The position numbers and the translations under genes are program-made. DNA of 64,000 bases from Salmo trutta (lineage: Eukaryota > Chordata > Actinopteri > Salmoniformes > Salmonidae). The DNA lies in NCBI RefSeq assembly GCF_901001165.1, contig NC_042963.1, forward strand, positions 44,378,005 through 44,442,004. The letters run 5' to 3'. The notes below the pieces were generated by a model. The model saw nothing but the letters and a program-made list of their open reading frames with translations. It searched no databases and had not been told where the DNA came from. Each line of letters opens with the position of its first letter. The first letter of the stretch is position 1. Below, piece by piece: positions 35,234 to 46,632 of this stretch.

Positions 35234-35546
35234 CAAACAGCTTCCTTTCCTTGTCTCCATTCCTTTATGACCACTCAGGAGAGGGGACTAGCTAGATACT
35301 GAATGCATGCAATAGTGAATGTAATAGATAATTGGACTTTCCGACATACTGCTTCCATCTATCCAAGGAGCCATTTACTAAGAGCATTTTGGAACCTATA
35401 GCCCACAGTCAGCTCTTCTCAGGAGCCATCCCAGAGGAAAGGTCAGCTATACTGAGAAGGAACCAGGGAATCTTGAGCTGCATCCAATTGGTATTAGTCT
35501 GTCACAGCCATCAGCTCAGACAGATCCAGACAGATAGGAGATTTGA
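35234..35546. other. No gene recognised
   Basis: Apparently unique DNA between the Rex1 fragment and a solo LTR. One 92-codon ORF (35332-35610) runs into the LTR and has no recognised domain. Confidence 0.4.
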
Positions 35547-35551
35547 GGTAG

Positions 35552-35951
35552 TGTCAGAAGGTGAGTGTAGCTGGTGCATGAAGTCAGGTGCAGGAGAGCA
35601 AAATGAGTGAGCAATGTACTTTACTCAAAAATTAAGGCACAAGGTAAACAAATATACTTGACCGATGACCAAAGGTAAACATTACGCACGGGTGAACACA
35701 GCACCCATGGAAAAACTAGCCATCATGAACCGAACTGAACATAGAAACAATCACGCACAACAAACATGGGGGAAACAGAGGGTTAAATACATGAACATGG
35801 AATTGGATAATGAAAACCAGTTGTGTAGAAAATAAAGACAAAACCAATGGAAAATGAAAGATGGATCAGCAATGGCTAGAAGACCGGTGACGTCGACCAC
35901 CGAACGCCGCCCGAACAAGGAGAGGGACCGACCTCGGCGGAAGTTGTGACA
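35552..35951 (-). mobile_element. Solo LTR of a second LTR family, TSD GGTAG
   Basis: A 400-bp sequence with TG...CA ends (minus: TGTCACAACTTCCGCCGAGG ... CTGACA) is flanked by the perfect 5-bp duplication GGTAG at 35547-35551 and 35952-35956. Its sequence differs from the other LTRs in the window. The 5-bp duplication and ends fit a Gypsy-type LTR. Confidence 0.88.
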
Positions 35952-36344
35952 GGTAGTGTCAGAAACATAGGCTGAAACCTTTGTTCATCTCCTGAAAGGA
36001 AAACCATCCTAAACAAGAGATCATAAAGGAGGGTCCCTAAAGTCATCCAGTATCCAAACACTTTTTTTGTCCAATAACAGAACCATTTTGGGTTCACTGT
36101 GAAGCATCATTATGGGCAGTGGTGGAAAAAGTACTCAATTGTCATACTTGAGTAAAAGTAAAGGTACCTTAATAGAAAATGACTCAAGTATAAGTGAAAC
36201 TCACCCAGTAAAATAATACTTGAGTAAAAGTCTAAAAGTATTTAGTTTTAAATATACTTAAGTCTCAAAAGTAAAAGTATAAATCCTTTCAAGTTACTTC
36301 AGCAAACCAGACGATAATTTATAAGCTTTTTTTTATTGACAGAT

Positions 36345-36860
36345 TGTCACGTCCTGACCATAGAGAGCTCATATTTTTCTATGGTAGAGTAGGTCAGGGC
36401 GTGACTGGAGGGTTTTGTCTAGTTTATTTATTTCTATGTTGGGGTTTTTGTCTAGTTTAAATTTTCTATGTTGTGTTCTAGGTTCTTTTTTCTATGTTGG
36501 GGCTTTTGTCTAGTTTACATTTTCTATGTTGTGTTCCAGGTTCTTTTTTCTATGTTGGGGCTTTTGTCTAGTTTACATTTTCTATGTTGTGTTCTAGGTT
36601 CTTTTTTCTAGGTTGGGGTTTTCGTATGATTCCCAATTAGAGGCAGCTGGTCATCATTGTCTCTAATTGGGGATCATATTTAAGTTGTTGTTTTTCCCAC
36701 TAGTGTTTGTGGGAGATTATTTTGAGTTTATGCATGTAGCACTTCTTCATCATGGTTTGTTGTTTATAGTTTGTCTGTCTTGCATGGTTTCACATAGAAA
36801 TAAAGATGTGGAACGTTACGCACGCTGCGCCTTGGTCTCTTTCATACGACAACCGTGACA
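36345..36860 (+). repeat. Left LTR of element 1 (516 bp)
   Basis: Starts TGTCACGTCCTGACC and ends CAACCGTGACA. It is longer than the right LTR (401 bp), largely because a ~58-bp unit (TTTCTATGTTGGGG...TTTTCTATGTTGT) is repeated in tandem at 36420-36615. Hairpins: 36345-36405 near the start, and 36625-36678. Confidence 0.9.
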
Positions 36861-38150
36861 GAATCTCCCACCACCAAAGGACCAAGCAGTGTGCCCAGGA
36901 GGAGCAGGGATCCTGGGCCCGGGAGAGAAGAGAGTGGAGGACATCCTGGACCTGGGAGGAGGTAATGGCAGGGGACAAGACCCTGCCATGGAAGCAGATG
37001 GAGACAGCGAGAGAGGAACAGTGCCGATACAAGGAACTAGCAAGGCAACGACGGAAGCCCGAGAGGCAGCTCCCCAAAACATTTCGGGGGGAGAGCACAC
37101 GGGGAGATTGGCGGAGTCAGGGTTGAGACCTGAGCCAACTCCCCGTGCTTTCCGTGGGGGTCATATCCAGTACGCATTCATAGCCCGGTGCGCACTGTGC
37201 CTGCGCCCCGCATTTGCCGGGCTAAAGTGAGCATTCAGCCAGGATGGGTTGTGCCGGGTCAGCGCTCCTGGTCTCCGGTGCGTCTCCTCGATCCAGGATA
37301 TCCTGCACCAGCTCTACGCACTGTGTCGCCAGTGCGCCTTCACAGCCCAGTGCGTCCTGTGCCAGCGCCCCGCACTTGCCAGGCTAAAGTGACCATTCAG
37401 CCAGGACGGGTTGTGCCAGCTCTACGCTCCAGACCTCCAGTGCGCCTTCACGGTCCAGTATATCCTGCACCAGTTCTACGCACCAGGTCTCCAGTGCGCC
37501 TCCACAGCCCAGTACGGCCTGGGCACTCTCCCGCACTCCCCGCACTCTCTCTGAAGTGTGTGTCCTCAGTCAGATACGTCCTGTGCCTGCTCCCCGCACT
37601 CTCTCTGAAGTGCGTGTTTCCAGTTAGGTATGTCCTGTGCCTCCTCCTCGCACTCTCCCTGAGGTGCGTGTCACTTGTCCAGTGCCCCCTGTACCGGTCC
37701 CACGCATCAGGCCTCCAGTGCGCCTCCCCAGTCTAGTACGTCCTGTGCCTGCTTCTCGCACTCGCCCTGAAGTGCGTGTCACCAGTCTGGTGCCACCTGT
37801 CCCGGCTCCACGTACTTGGCCTCCAGTGCGCCTGCCCAGAGTCTCCAGCGACGGTCTGCAGCCCAGAGTCTCCAGCGACGGTCTGCAGCCCAGAGCCACC
37901 ACCGATGCTGGCAGGTTCGCAGGATGAGAGGGTTCTTCGTCCCGTACCAGAGCTGCCTCCTATGCTGGTGGGTTCGCAGGATGAGAGGGTTCTTCATCCC
38001 GCACCAGAACCGCCTCCGATGCGGGAGGATCTGCGGGATGAGAAGGTTCTTCGTCCTGCACCAAAGCCGCCACCAACACTAAACACCCCCCCAACCCTCC
38101 CTTTTGGTTTCAGGTTTTGCGGCCGGAGTCCGCACCTTTGGGGGGGGTAC
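36861..38150 (+). pseudogene. Pro/Arg-rich internal region of LTR element 1
   Basis: Several shifted frames together read as a low-complexity protein. The N-terminal part (36889-37230) includes GRLAESGLRPEPTPRAFRGG. Repeats of the type RPVPAPRT-PPVRLHSPV follow (37188-37927), then three ~19-residue repeats containing DERVLRPVPE and DERVLHPAPE (about 37905-38080). The closest relative is the interior of the element at 44703-47066. It lacks Gag zinc knuckles or enzyme motifs. It may be a Gag-like remnant or merely tolerated sequence; function unknown. Confidence 0.5.
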
Positions 38151-38551
38151 TGTCATGTCCTGACCATAGAGGGCTCATATTTTTCTATGGTAGAGTAGGT
38201 CAGGGCGTGACTGGGGGGGTTTGTCTAGTTTATTTATTTCTATGTTGGGGTTTTTGTCTAGTTTACATTTTCTATGTTGTGTTCTGGGTTCTTTTTTCTA
38301 GGTTGGTATGATGCCCAATTAGAGGCAGCTGGTCATCGTTGTCTCTAATTGGGGATCATATTTAAGTTATTATTTTTCCCACTAGTGTTTGTGGGAGATT
38401 ATTTTGAGTTTATTCATGTAGCACCTCTTCATCACGGTTTGTTGTTTTTGTTTATAGTTTATTGTCTGTCTTGCATAGTTTCACATAAAAATAAAGATGT
38501 GGAACGATACGCACGCTGCGCCTTGGTCTCTTTCATACGACAACCGTGACA
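38151..38551 (+). repeat. Right LTR of element 1 (401 bp)
   Basis: Starts TGTCATGTCCTGACC and ends CAACCGTGACA. Apart from the tandem expansion in the left LTR it is very similar to it. The hairpin is at 38307-38361. Confidence 0.9.
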
Positions 38552-38869
38552 CAGATAGCCAAGGGCACACTCCAACACTCAGACATAATTTACAAATGAA
38601 GAATTTGTGTTTAGTGAGTCTGCCATATCAGAGGCAGATGACCAGGGATGTTCACTTGATAAGTGTGTGAATTGGACCATTTTCCTGTCGAAATGTAACA
38701 AGTACTTTTGGGTGTCAGGGAAAATGTATGGAGTAAAAAGTACACTATTTTCTTTAGGAATGTATTGAAGTAAAAGTCAAAAATATAAAAAGTACAGATA
38801 CCCCAAAAAACTACTTAAGTAGTACTTTAAAGTATTTTTTCTTAAGTACCGTACACCACTGATTACGGG

Positions 38870-39498
38870 AAATTTAAATGTCATGATGTGTTGAGGTTAT
38901 CCCAAAACCCCTCAGATACACCTGGAAACCTTCGTTTTTTTAACTTTCAGGCAAATTGCTGGGTGTGCGCTGGTTTATCTAAATTACATAATTAAAGCCT
39001 GACAAGTTCAAAATGAATGTAAAAGATCACAGCAAGTAAAGGCACATTGCCATATTCAATCAAACCTGTCATAGCTATGTTTATGCAGCCTATCATTGTT
39101 TTAGGTGAACTTCCTTCTCCATTGAAAAACAACTCACAACAATGCTATACTTCACATGTGAAACTCACTGATAATATCACCATATCTGATATTTGCATAG
39201 GTGAAAAGATTTGCTATCTTTTTGTAAGGGATGGTATTGATAGAAATAAATCAAACCTGTGTTATCATTTGTTTCTCCTGGCCTGTGGGGCTGATATCAT
39301 ATCCTGTTCCTTCTCCATGCTGTGGCCTGTATGTTGATAGCCTGAGGAGAAGACAGCATCAAGGAGAGAACACAACTGAGTCTTCTGATGAGTCGTTTGA
39401 ATGCACACACACTAGAGGACTTGGCCTGGTTATCTATCAGATGCGTACATAGCCAATTCATCACATCTATTTTTCACTTCCAAAGTTCCAAAGGAAGG
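38870..39498. other. No gene recognised
   Basis: AT-rich unique DNA. The 96-codon ORF at 39047-39337 has no recognisable domain, and I would not call it a gene. Confidence 0.45.
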
Positions 39499-39499
39499 A

Positions 39500-39724
39500 C
39501 TCCCGGGTGGCACAGCGGCCTAAGGCACTGCATCACAGTGCTAGAGGTGTCACTAGAGACCCGGGTTCGATCCCGGGCCAGTTGTGATACAGACATGATC
39601 GGGAGTCCCGTAGGGCGGCGCACATTCGTCGTCTGGGTTAGGGGAGGGTTTCGCTGGTGGGGCTTTACAAGTAGGCCGTCATTGTAAATAAGAATTTGTT
39701 CTAACTGACTTGCCTCGTTAAATA
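39500..39724 (+). mobile_element. tRNA-derived SINE cut by Tc1
   Basis: A box TGGCACAGCGG (about 39508-39518) and B box GGTTCGATCCC (39564-39574) give a standard split pol III promoter. The body ends GTAAATAAGAATTTGTTC...CTTGCCTCGTTAAATA. Its tail is interrupted at TA by the Tc1 element 39725-41192. The continuation TACAAATAAAAAAC lies after the Tc1. Confidence 0.88.
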
Positions 39725-41192
39725 CACTACTGGTCAAAAGTTTTAGAACACCTTCTCATTCAAGGGTTTTTCTTTATTTTGACTATTTTCTACATTGTCG
39801 AATAATAGTGAAGACATCAAAACTATGAAATAACACATACGGAATCATGTAGTAAGCAAAAATATATATATTTTAAATTTGAGATTCCTCAAATAGCTAC
39901 CCTTTGCCTTGATGATAGCTTTGCACACTCTTGGCATTCTCTCATTCAGCTTCATGAGGTAGAAACCTGGAATGCATTTCAATTAACAGGTGTGCCTTCT
40001 TAAAAGTTAATTTGTGGAATATTTGAGCCAATCAGTTGTGTTGTGACAAGGTAGGGGTGGTATACAGAAGATAGCCCTATTTGGTAAAAGACCAAGTCCA
40101 TATTATGGCAAAACAGCTCAAATAAGCAATGGGAAATGACAGTCCATCATTACTTAAAGACGTGAAGGTCAGTCAATCTGGAACATTTCAAGAACTTTGA
40201 AAGTTTATCCAAGTGCAGTCTCAAAAACCATCACGCGCTATGGGTCTGAAGAGGATAAGTTCATTAGAGTTACCAGCCTCAGAAATTGCAGCCCAAATTA
40301 ATGCTTCACAGAGTTCAAGTAACAGACACATCTCAACATCAACTGTTCAGAGGAGATTGTGCGAATTAGGCCTTCATGGTCAAATTGCTGCAAAGAAACC
40401 ACTACTAAAGGTCAACAACAAGAAGAGACTTGCTTGAGCCAAGAAACACGAGCAATAGACCGGTCTGGAGTCCAAATTGGACATTTTTGGTTCCAACCGC
40501 TGTGTCTTTGTGAGACGCGGTGTGGGTGAACGGATGATCTCAGCATGTGTGGTTCCCACTGTAAAGCATGGAGGAGGAGGTGCGATGGTGTGGGGGTGCT
40601 TTGCTGGTGAGACTGTCTGTGATTTATTTAGAATTCAAGGCACACTTAACCAGCATGGCTACCACAGCATTCTGCAGCGATACGCCATCCCATCTGGTTT
40701 GGGCTTAGTGGGACTATAATTTGTATTTTCAACAGTACAATGACCCAACATACCTCCAGGCTGTGTAAGGGCTATTTGACTAAGAAGGAGAGCGATGGAG
40801 TGCTGCATCAGATGACCTGGCCTCCACAATCCCCCGACCTCAACCAAATTAAGATGGTTTGGGATGAGTCGGACCGCAGAGTGAAGCAGCCAACAAGTGC
40901 TCAGCATATGTGGGAACTCCTTCAAGACTGTTGGAAAAGCATTCCAGGTGAAGCTGGTTGAGAGAATGCCAAGTGTGTGCTAAGCTGTTATCAAGGCAAA
41001 GGGTGGCTATTTGAAGAATCTCAAATATAAAATATATTTTGATTTGTTTAACACTTTTTTGGTTACTACACGATTCCGTATGTGTTATTTCATAGTTTTG
41101 ATGTATTCACTATTATTCTACAATGTAGAAAATAGTCAAATTAAAGAAAACCCTTGAATGAGTAGGTGTTCTAAAACTTTTGACCAGTAGTG
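39725..41192 (+). mobile_element. Full-length degenerate Tc1 transposon, 1468 bp
   Basis: Inverted ends CACTACTGGTCAAAAGTTTT and ...CCAGTAGTG, with TA at 39723-39724 and 41193-41194. A transposase frame runs through the middle but is broken. The same family supplies the right end of the chimera at 27922-28694 and the fragment at 59704-59935. Confidence 0.93.
40120..40961 (+). pseudogene. Tc1 transposase pseudogene with lost catalytic residue
   Basis: The DNA-binding part lies at 40213-40437 (ASEIAAQINASQSS, STSTVQRRLCELGL). A stop after RLA (about 40435) precedes the catalytic domain at 40477-40719 (GGGGAMVWGCFAG). A third piece (40740-40961) contains WPPQSPDLNQIKMVWDE. In Tc1 transposases this last motif is usually PDLNPIE, with the third catalytic acidic residue in the final position; here it is Lys. 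Stops, frameshifts and this change make it inactive. Confidence 0.85.
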
Positions 41193-41194
41193 TA

Positions 41195-41535
41195 CAAATA
41201 AAAAACTAAAAAGCATAGATATTAAATTGTAGGTAGCTAGTGCCTTCTGTACAGTACTGTCACATAAAGCATAAAAGTTCAATGTGTGCCTGTGAATTAA
41301 TGTGCTATTAACCTTTTATTGCAGTGGGCTAAATCAGGTCACACTAAGCATTTCTTGGTAGTCTTAAACAAATCTACTTTAACATAGAAACACTGGATTT
41401 TCGGCAGTTTTTTTGAAATTGTGTTTATTAATTATGAAATTATGAAAAATATTAGTAACATTCCACCCATGAGGCCACTAGAGGGCAATTTGGTCATTTG
41501 ACTGCAGGGAAGGGTTTTAATTAATATAATATTGT
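41195..41535. other. SINE tail remnant and unique DNA
   Basis: The first ~20 bases (TACAAATAAAAAACTAAAA) are the remainder of the SINE tail. The rest is AT-rich with nothing recognised. Confidence 0.45.
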
Positions 41536-41809
41536 TGTCACGTCCTGACCAGTATAGAGGATATTTTGTTATTGTAGTTTGGTCAGGATGTGGCAGAGGG
41601 TAGTTGATTTATGTATTACAGGGTTTTTTGGTCACTTGTGGGTAGTTGTTTGAGAGCACTGCTTTTGTTGAGCCTGCTTCTCTGTTCCTGTCGTTAGTTT
41701 GTTTATTGTTTTTTTTTAATTATTGGTGTTCTCATTGTTATAATAAATATGTTGAGCACGCAACCCGCTGCGCCTTGGTCCCATTCTCTCTTCCACGACA
41801 GCTGTGACA
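41536..41809 (+). mobile_element. Short solo LTR, TSD ATTGT
   Basis: Starts TGTCACGTCCTGACC and ends GCTGTGACA, with a perfect 5-bp duplication ATTGT (41531-41535, 41810-41814). At 274 bp it is shorter than its relatives, and the long central hairpin seen in the others is absent. The 3' part shares AACCCGCTGCGCCTTGGTCC with element 2. Confidence 0.92.
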
Positions 41810-41814
41810 ATTGT

Positions 41815-43289
41815 GAATTAATATGCTTTTGAGAAAATCCACAGACTAAATCCACAGACTCCCTCTCAAATCTACACCATGCTCAATGCTCAGTACTATG
41901 AAATTGAGTGTCCACATCAGGTATTCACTACAGCTATGTCCTGAGCCAAACCAAATCTAAAAGTTCATTTACTTAAAACCTGCCTGCCTTTGATTACTTT
42001 GACATCTCGCTATGAGAGAGTGGCTCTGACATTTGATTGAATTCCAGTCCCTGATAAAATCACCAATGTTTAAAAAATTCATAGGAGTATAGAGCAAATA
42101 TAATCAAAGGAAAGTAGTTCTCTTTGAGAAAGTTTACAGATCCATGTCAACTCCCAGGTATATGACGAGATCAATACTTTATGAGGTCAATAATCTAGCA
42201 ATGCATTGACCCAGGCAGAGTGTACGGTGTCCATATTAGGACAGCCTCAGTCACAGCAGTAATTGTTTGTCAGCCTGACCTTTCAACTACTTTTTTAAAA
42301 CTCACTTCACATGGAGCACTGCCACTAGTGACTATTGATATATGCTTCATATACATGTTGAAACAGGGACATTCCACAGTAATACTGTATTGTAATTGTA
42401 CTATTGTCAGTGGTGTACCGCAGTTTCGCGCCCACCCGCAAGGTCTGAGCAAGGGCCCCTTTCTAACTTCCTACAATTGTACACATTTTACCATGGGGCA
42501 AAGAGAAAAATGAGCGGTTTCATAGCTGATCTCATGGTATTCTACACATTTTGCAATGAAGCGCAGAGAATTTTGCATTTTTAAAGGTAATTTCCTGCTA
42601 TTCTACACATTTTGCCATGAGACAGAGAAAAATGTGCAGCTTTATAGCTAATCTGTGGAGGGGGGGGGACTCAATAATTGCTTGGTCTGGAAAATAAGGC
42701 AATGCAAATATGACTGATGTGACATACACAATTTGATTTGATTTGAAATCTGCTATCTAAGCAGATCAACACTGCATCATAATAGAGAATGGTTTATAAA
42801 ATGGCAAAATCCTGCTTTTTAATGAGAAAGGAATTGAGGTAGCTCCACACCAGGATTGTGTAAACCATTTGTCAAAGGAAGGTGACATTTGTTGGTATAT
42901 TGTATGTAGTTTCCAATCCACTATTTCTAAAAGCTGTTGACAAATTCCCTTCCAACAGTAGGCAAAGGTACACAGAGGCTCTTAGCTTTCCATCAGTAAA
43001 TCCAATCATTTTGTTGTTTTGTAGAAATAATAGAAATAGTATTTTTTAAACGTAGTTTTCATTTTTATCACTATCTTAATCGCTGTGTTCCATGGGGTCT
43101 GACCGATTGACTATCTCCGTCTGAAAGTTCCTGCGGATGAGTCATGATAGGGACAGAAGATGAGTATCAGCAGGTCCCTGCCACTGCCACACTGCCACAC
43201 TGCCACAAAACACACATAACAATCACCTCGCTACTCTAATACATTAGTATGTGAATAGAGGAAAATGGTCCAGTACACTTCTAATGCAA
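41815..43289. other. Non-coding region with degenerate repeats
   Basis: No gene. 42455-42657 holds three diverged copies of a ~65-bp unit around TTCTACACATTTTGCCATG. 42728-42748 is a short ATTTG run like a Rex1 tail. 43187-43206 is a small CTGCCACA tandem. Confidence 0.55.
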
Positions 43290-44702
43290 TGTAAATAGTC
43301 CGGGTAGCCATTTGATTACCTGTTCAGGAGTCTTATGGCTTGGGGTTAAAAGCTGTTGAGAACCCTTTTGGTCCTAGACTTGGCGCTCCGGTACCACTTG
43401 CCATGCGGTAGCAGAGAGAACAGTCTATGACTGGGGTGGCTGGGGTCTTTGACAATTTTTAGGGCCTTCCTCTGACACCGCCTGGAGTAGAGGTCCTGGA
43501 TGGCAGGCAGCTTAGCCCCAGTGACGTACTGGGCCATACGCACTACCCTCTGTAGTGCCTTTCGGTTGGAGGCCGAGCAGTTGCCATACCAGGCAGTGAT
43601 GCAACCAGTCAGGATGTTGTCGATGGTGCAGCCGTAGAACCTTTTGAGGATCTGAGGACCCATGTCAAATCTTTTTCAGTCTCCTGCGGGGGAATAGGTT
43701 TTGTCGTGCCCTCTTCACGACTGTCTTGGTGTGTTTGGACCATTCTAGTTTGTTGGTGATGTGGTCACCAAGGAACTTGAAGCTCTCAACCCGCTCTACT
43801 ACAGCCCTGTTGATGAGAATGGGGGCGTGCTCGGTCCTCCTTTCCTGTAGTCCACAATCATCTCCTTTGTCATCATTACATTGAGGGATAGATAGGTTGT
43901 TATTCTGGCACCACCCGGCCAGGTCTCTGACCTCCTCCCTATATGTTGTCTCGTCGTTGTCGGTGATCAAGCCTACCACTGTCGTGCCTGGCCATGCAGT
44001 CGTGGGTGAACAGGGAGTACAGGAGGGGATTGAGCATGCACCCATGTGGGGCTCCACTGTTGAGGATCAGCATGGCAGATGTGTTGCTACCTACCCTCAC
44101 CACCTGGGGGCGGCCTGTCAGGAAGTCCAGGATCCAGTTGCAGAGGGAGCTTTGAGGGCGCTATGGTGTTAAACGTTGAGCTGTAGTCAATTAATAGCAT
44201 TCTCACGTAGGTGTTCCTATTGTCCAGGTGGGAAAGGGCAGTGTGTAGCGCAATAGAGATTGCATCATTTGTGGATCTGTTTAAGCGGTGTGCAAATTGG
44301 AGTGGGTCTAGGTTTTCTGCGATAATGGTGTTAATGTGAGCCATTGCCAGCCTTTCAAAGCACTTAATGGCTACAGACATGAGTGCTATGGGTCTGTAGT
44401 CCTTTAGGCAGGTTACCTTAGTGCTCTTGGGCACAGGGACTATGGTGGTCTGCTTGAAGCATGTTGGTATTACAGACTCAATCAGGGACATGTTGAAAAT
44501 GTCAGTGAAGACACCTGCCAGTTGGTCAGCACATGCCCGGAGCACACGTCCTGGTAATCCGGCTGGCCCAGCGGCCTTGTGAATGTTGATCTGTTTAAAG
44601 GTATTACTCGTGTCGGCTACGGAGAGTGTGATCACACAGTCATCCGGAATAGCTGATGCTCTCATGCATACCTCAGTGTTGCTTGCCTTGAAGCAAGCAT
44701 AT
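43290..44702 (-). mobile_element. Rex1 LINE, minus strand, main part
   Basis: Minus-strand Rex1 from the linker to just past the C-terminal stop; 3' UTR and tail are missing at 43290. An LTR retrotransposon interrupts it at 44702. The rest of the Rex1 5' side resumes at 47072-47216 in the same orientation. Confidence 0.9.
43346..44665 (-). pseudogene. Rex1 RT pseudogene
   Basis: Minus-strand pieces in order: 44665-44087 (HKAAGPAGLPGRVL, YRPIALMSV, FAHRLNRSTNDA, LLIDYSSTFNTI), 44057-43665 (TVVGLITDNDETTYREE, NNLS, VESFKFLGDHI) and 43663-43346 (ITAWYGNCSAS, ALQRVVRMAQYVTG). DNA for the FADDT box is damaged between the first two pieces near 44000. It is not functional. Confidence 0.87.
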
Positions 44703-45146
44703 TGTCACGTCCTGACCAGTAAAGGGGTTATTTGTTATTGTAGTTTGGTCAGGACGTGGCAGGGGGTGTTTGTTTTATATGGTTCAGGGTTTGTTGGAAT
44801 ATGTGTTTATGTAGAGGGGTGTTTGTTTAGAGTATTCCGGGGTTTTTGATTATGTTCTATGTTTGTTTTTCTATGCTCTATCTATGTTGTGTATTTCTTT
44901 GTGTTGGCCTGGTATGGCTCTCAATCAGGAACAGCTGTACATCGTTGTTGCTGATTGGGAGTCATACTTAGGTAGCCCTGTTTTCACCTGTCCTTTGTGG
45001 GAAGTTGTTGTTGCATTGCTGTGTTTAGCCTGTAATACTGTGTGTTTGTTCGTTTTCTTGTTTTGTTTCATTAAGTGTTCTAATAAAAGTTAATATGAGC
45101 ACTCAACCCGCTGCGCCTTGGTCCACTATATACGACGAACGTTACA
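44703..45146 (+). repeat. Left LTR of element 2 (444 bp)
   Basis: TGTCACGTCCTGACC...GAACGTTACA. CACGTCCTGACC (44706-44717) is perfectly complementary to GGTCAGGACGTG (44747-44758). The second hairpin is at 44913-44966. A polyadenylation signal (AATAAA) is near 45082. Confidence 0.92.
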
Positions 45147-46632
45147 GAACTTCCCACTAACAATGGACCAAGCAGCGGGGGAAGGAGCTGGAGAATGGCT
45201 ATCGGGAGTCGAGGCCATGGGAGGAGATTTTAGCTGGGGCTGGACCATGGAGGAAGGCTGGAGTGTACCTGGACTGTTATATTGGTACACGGTTGGCATT
45301 TAAGCCTGAGAGGCAGCCACAATATTTTTGGGGGGGGAGGCACACGGGTAGTTTGGCTGGGCCAGGATTAGTGAGTGATGCAAGCCCCAAGCCAACTCCC
45401 CGTGCTTACCGGAGGCAGCATGTTACTGGTCAGACCCCGTGCTATGGGGTGATGCGCACGGCATCGAGGTCGAGCATTCACAGGCCGGTGTGCGCGGTGC
45501 CAGCGCCCCACATTTGCCAGGGGGAAGCGGGCATCCAGCCAGTAAGGGTGGTGCCAGTACTGCGCTTGAGACCGCCAGTGCGCCTTCACGGCCCATTGTA
45601 TCCTGTTCCCGCTCCTCGCACCAGGCCTTCAGTGCGTCAGCCCAGTCCAGCTCGTCCTGTTCCTGCTCCTCGCACTAGCCCTGGGGTGCGTGTCTCCAGT
45701 CTGGTACCTCCACTACCAGCCCCACGCACCAGGCTTCCAGCGCGTCAGCCCAGTCCAACTCGTCCTGTTCCTGCACCTCGCACTAGCCTTGGGGTGCGTG
45801 TCTCCAGTCTGGTACCTCCACTACCAGCCCCACGCATCAGGCTTTCAGTGCGCAGTCCCCGTCCAGAGCTTCTGACGACAGTACCCCATCCAGAGCTTCC
45901 AGCAATAGTGCCTCGTCCAGAGCTTCCGGCAAAGTGCCCCGTCCAGAGCTTCCGGCAACAGTTCCCCGTCCAGAGTGTCCAGCAACAGTGCTCCATCCAG
46001 AGTGTCCGGCAACAGTGCCCCGTCCAGAGTGTCCGACGACAGTGCCCCGTCTAGAGATGGCCCACAGTCCGGAACCGAGAGAGACGGCCCACAGTCCAGA
46101 ACCGAGTGAGACGGCCTACAGTCCGGAACCGAGTGAGATGGCCCACAGTCCGGAACCGAGTGAGACGGCCTACAGTCCGGAACCGAGTGAGACGGCCTAC
46201 AGTCCGGAACCGAGAGAGTCGCCCTACAGTCCGGAACCGGAGAGTCACCCTACAGTCCGGAGCTCCCAGAGTTGCCCTACAGTCCGGAGCTCCCAGAGTC
46301 GCCCCACAGTCCGGAGCTCCCAGAGTCGCCCTACAGTCCAGAGCTCCCAGTCGCCCTTCAGTCCGAGGTCTACAGTGAAGCGCTTCAGCCCGAGGTCTAC
46401 AGCGACGCACTTCAGCCCGAGGTATTCAGCGGGGGTGGACAGGTTAGGTGGGGGACTAAGGCCAGAGCCTGAGCCACCTCCACAGTAGGAGGATTGGGGG
46501 GGGTGTAGCACGGGACCCGTCGGTGACGGTAGCCACCCTCCCTTCCCTCCCTTTAGTTTGGGGGGGGTTTATTTTTGTGTTTATTTTTTGTGTGAGGTGC
46601 ATCCGGGGTTTGCACCTTTAGAGGGGGGGTAC
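45147..46632 (+). pseudogene. Pro/Arg/Ser-rich internal ORF region of element 2
   Basis: An ATG frame at 45163-45303 begins MDQAAGEGAGEWLSGVEAMG, then shifts. 45263-46054 is open for 263 codons with RPVPAPRTSPGVRVSSLVPP-type repeats. 45934-46488 is open with two 27-bp (9-codon) repeat blocks: PRPELPATV-like and ETAHSPEPS-like. A third 27-bp block (46255-46350) reads PTVRSSQSR. The DQA...EWL start followed by Pro-rich repeats suggests a Gag-like polypeptide, but no retroviral domain can be shown. Confidence 0.5.

Larger units (their letters stand above)
36345..38551 (+). mobile_element. Non-autonomous LTR retrotransposon 1, TSD CAGAT
   Basis: Complete element: left LTR 36345-36860, internal region 36861-38150, right LTR 38151-38551. 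A perfect 5-bp duplication CAGAT lies at 36340-36344 and 38552-38556. A G-run (38141-38148) precedes the right LTR where a polypurine tract should be. No protease, RT, RNase H or integrase motifs are visible in the 1.3-kb interior, so it needs enzymes in trans. An AATAAA signal lies near 36801 and in the right LTR near 38490. Confidence 0.9.
36117..38861. mobile_element. hAT MITE split by an LTR retrotransposon
   Basis: Left end CAGTGGTGGAAAAAGTACTC and right end ...CCGTACACCACTG. The flanks are ATTATGGG (36109-36116) and ATTACGGG (38862-38869), 7 of 8 identical. Same family as 17911-18506 and 61286-61848, in opposite orientation. The LTR element at 36345-38551 sits in its middle; without it the MITE is about 530 bp. 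Confidence 0.9.

Noticed and set aside
37188..37736. Collagen- or mucin-like host gene (Pro-rich ORF)
   Set aside because: It lies between two LTRs with a target duplication, has shifted frames and has a relative inside another LTR element (45263-46488).
39725..41192. Active Tc1 transposon
   Set aside because: Internal stops, frameshifts and replacement of the third catalytic acidic residue by Lys (DLNQIK).
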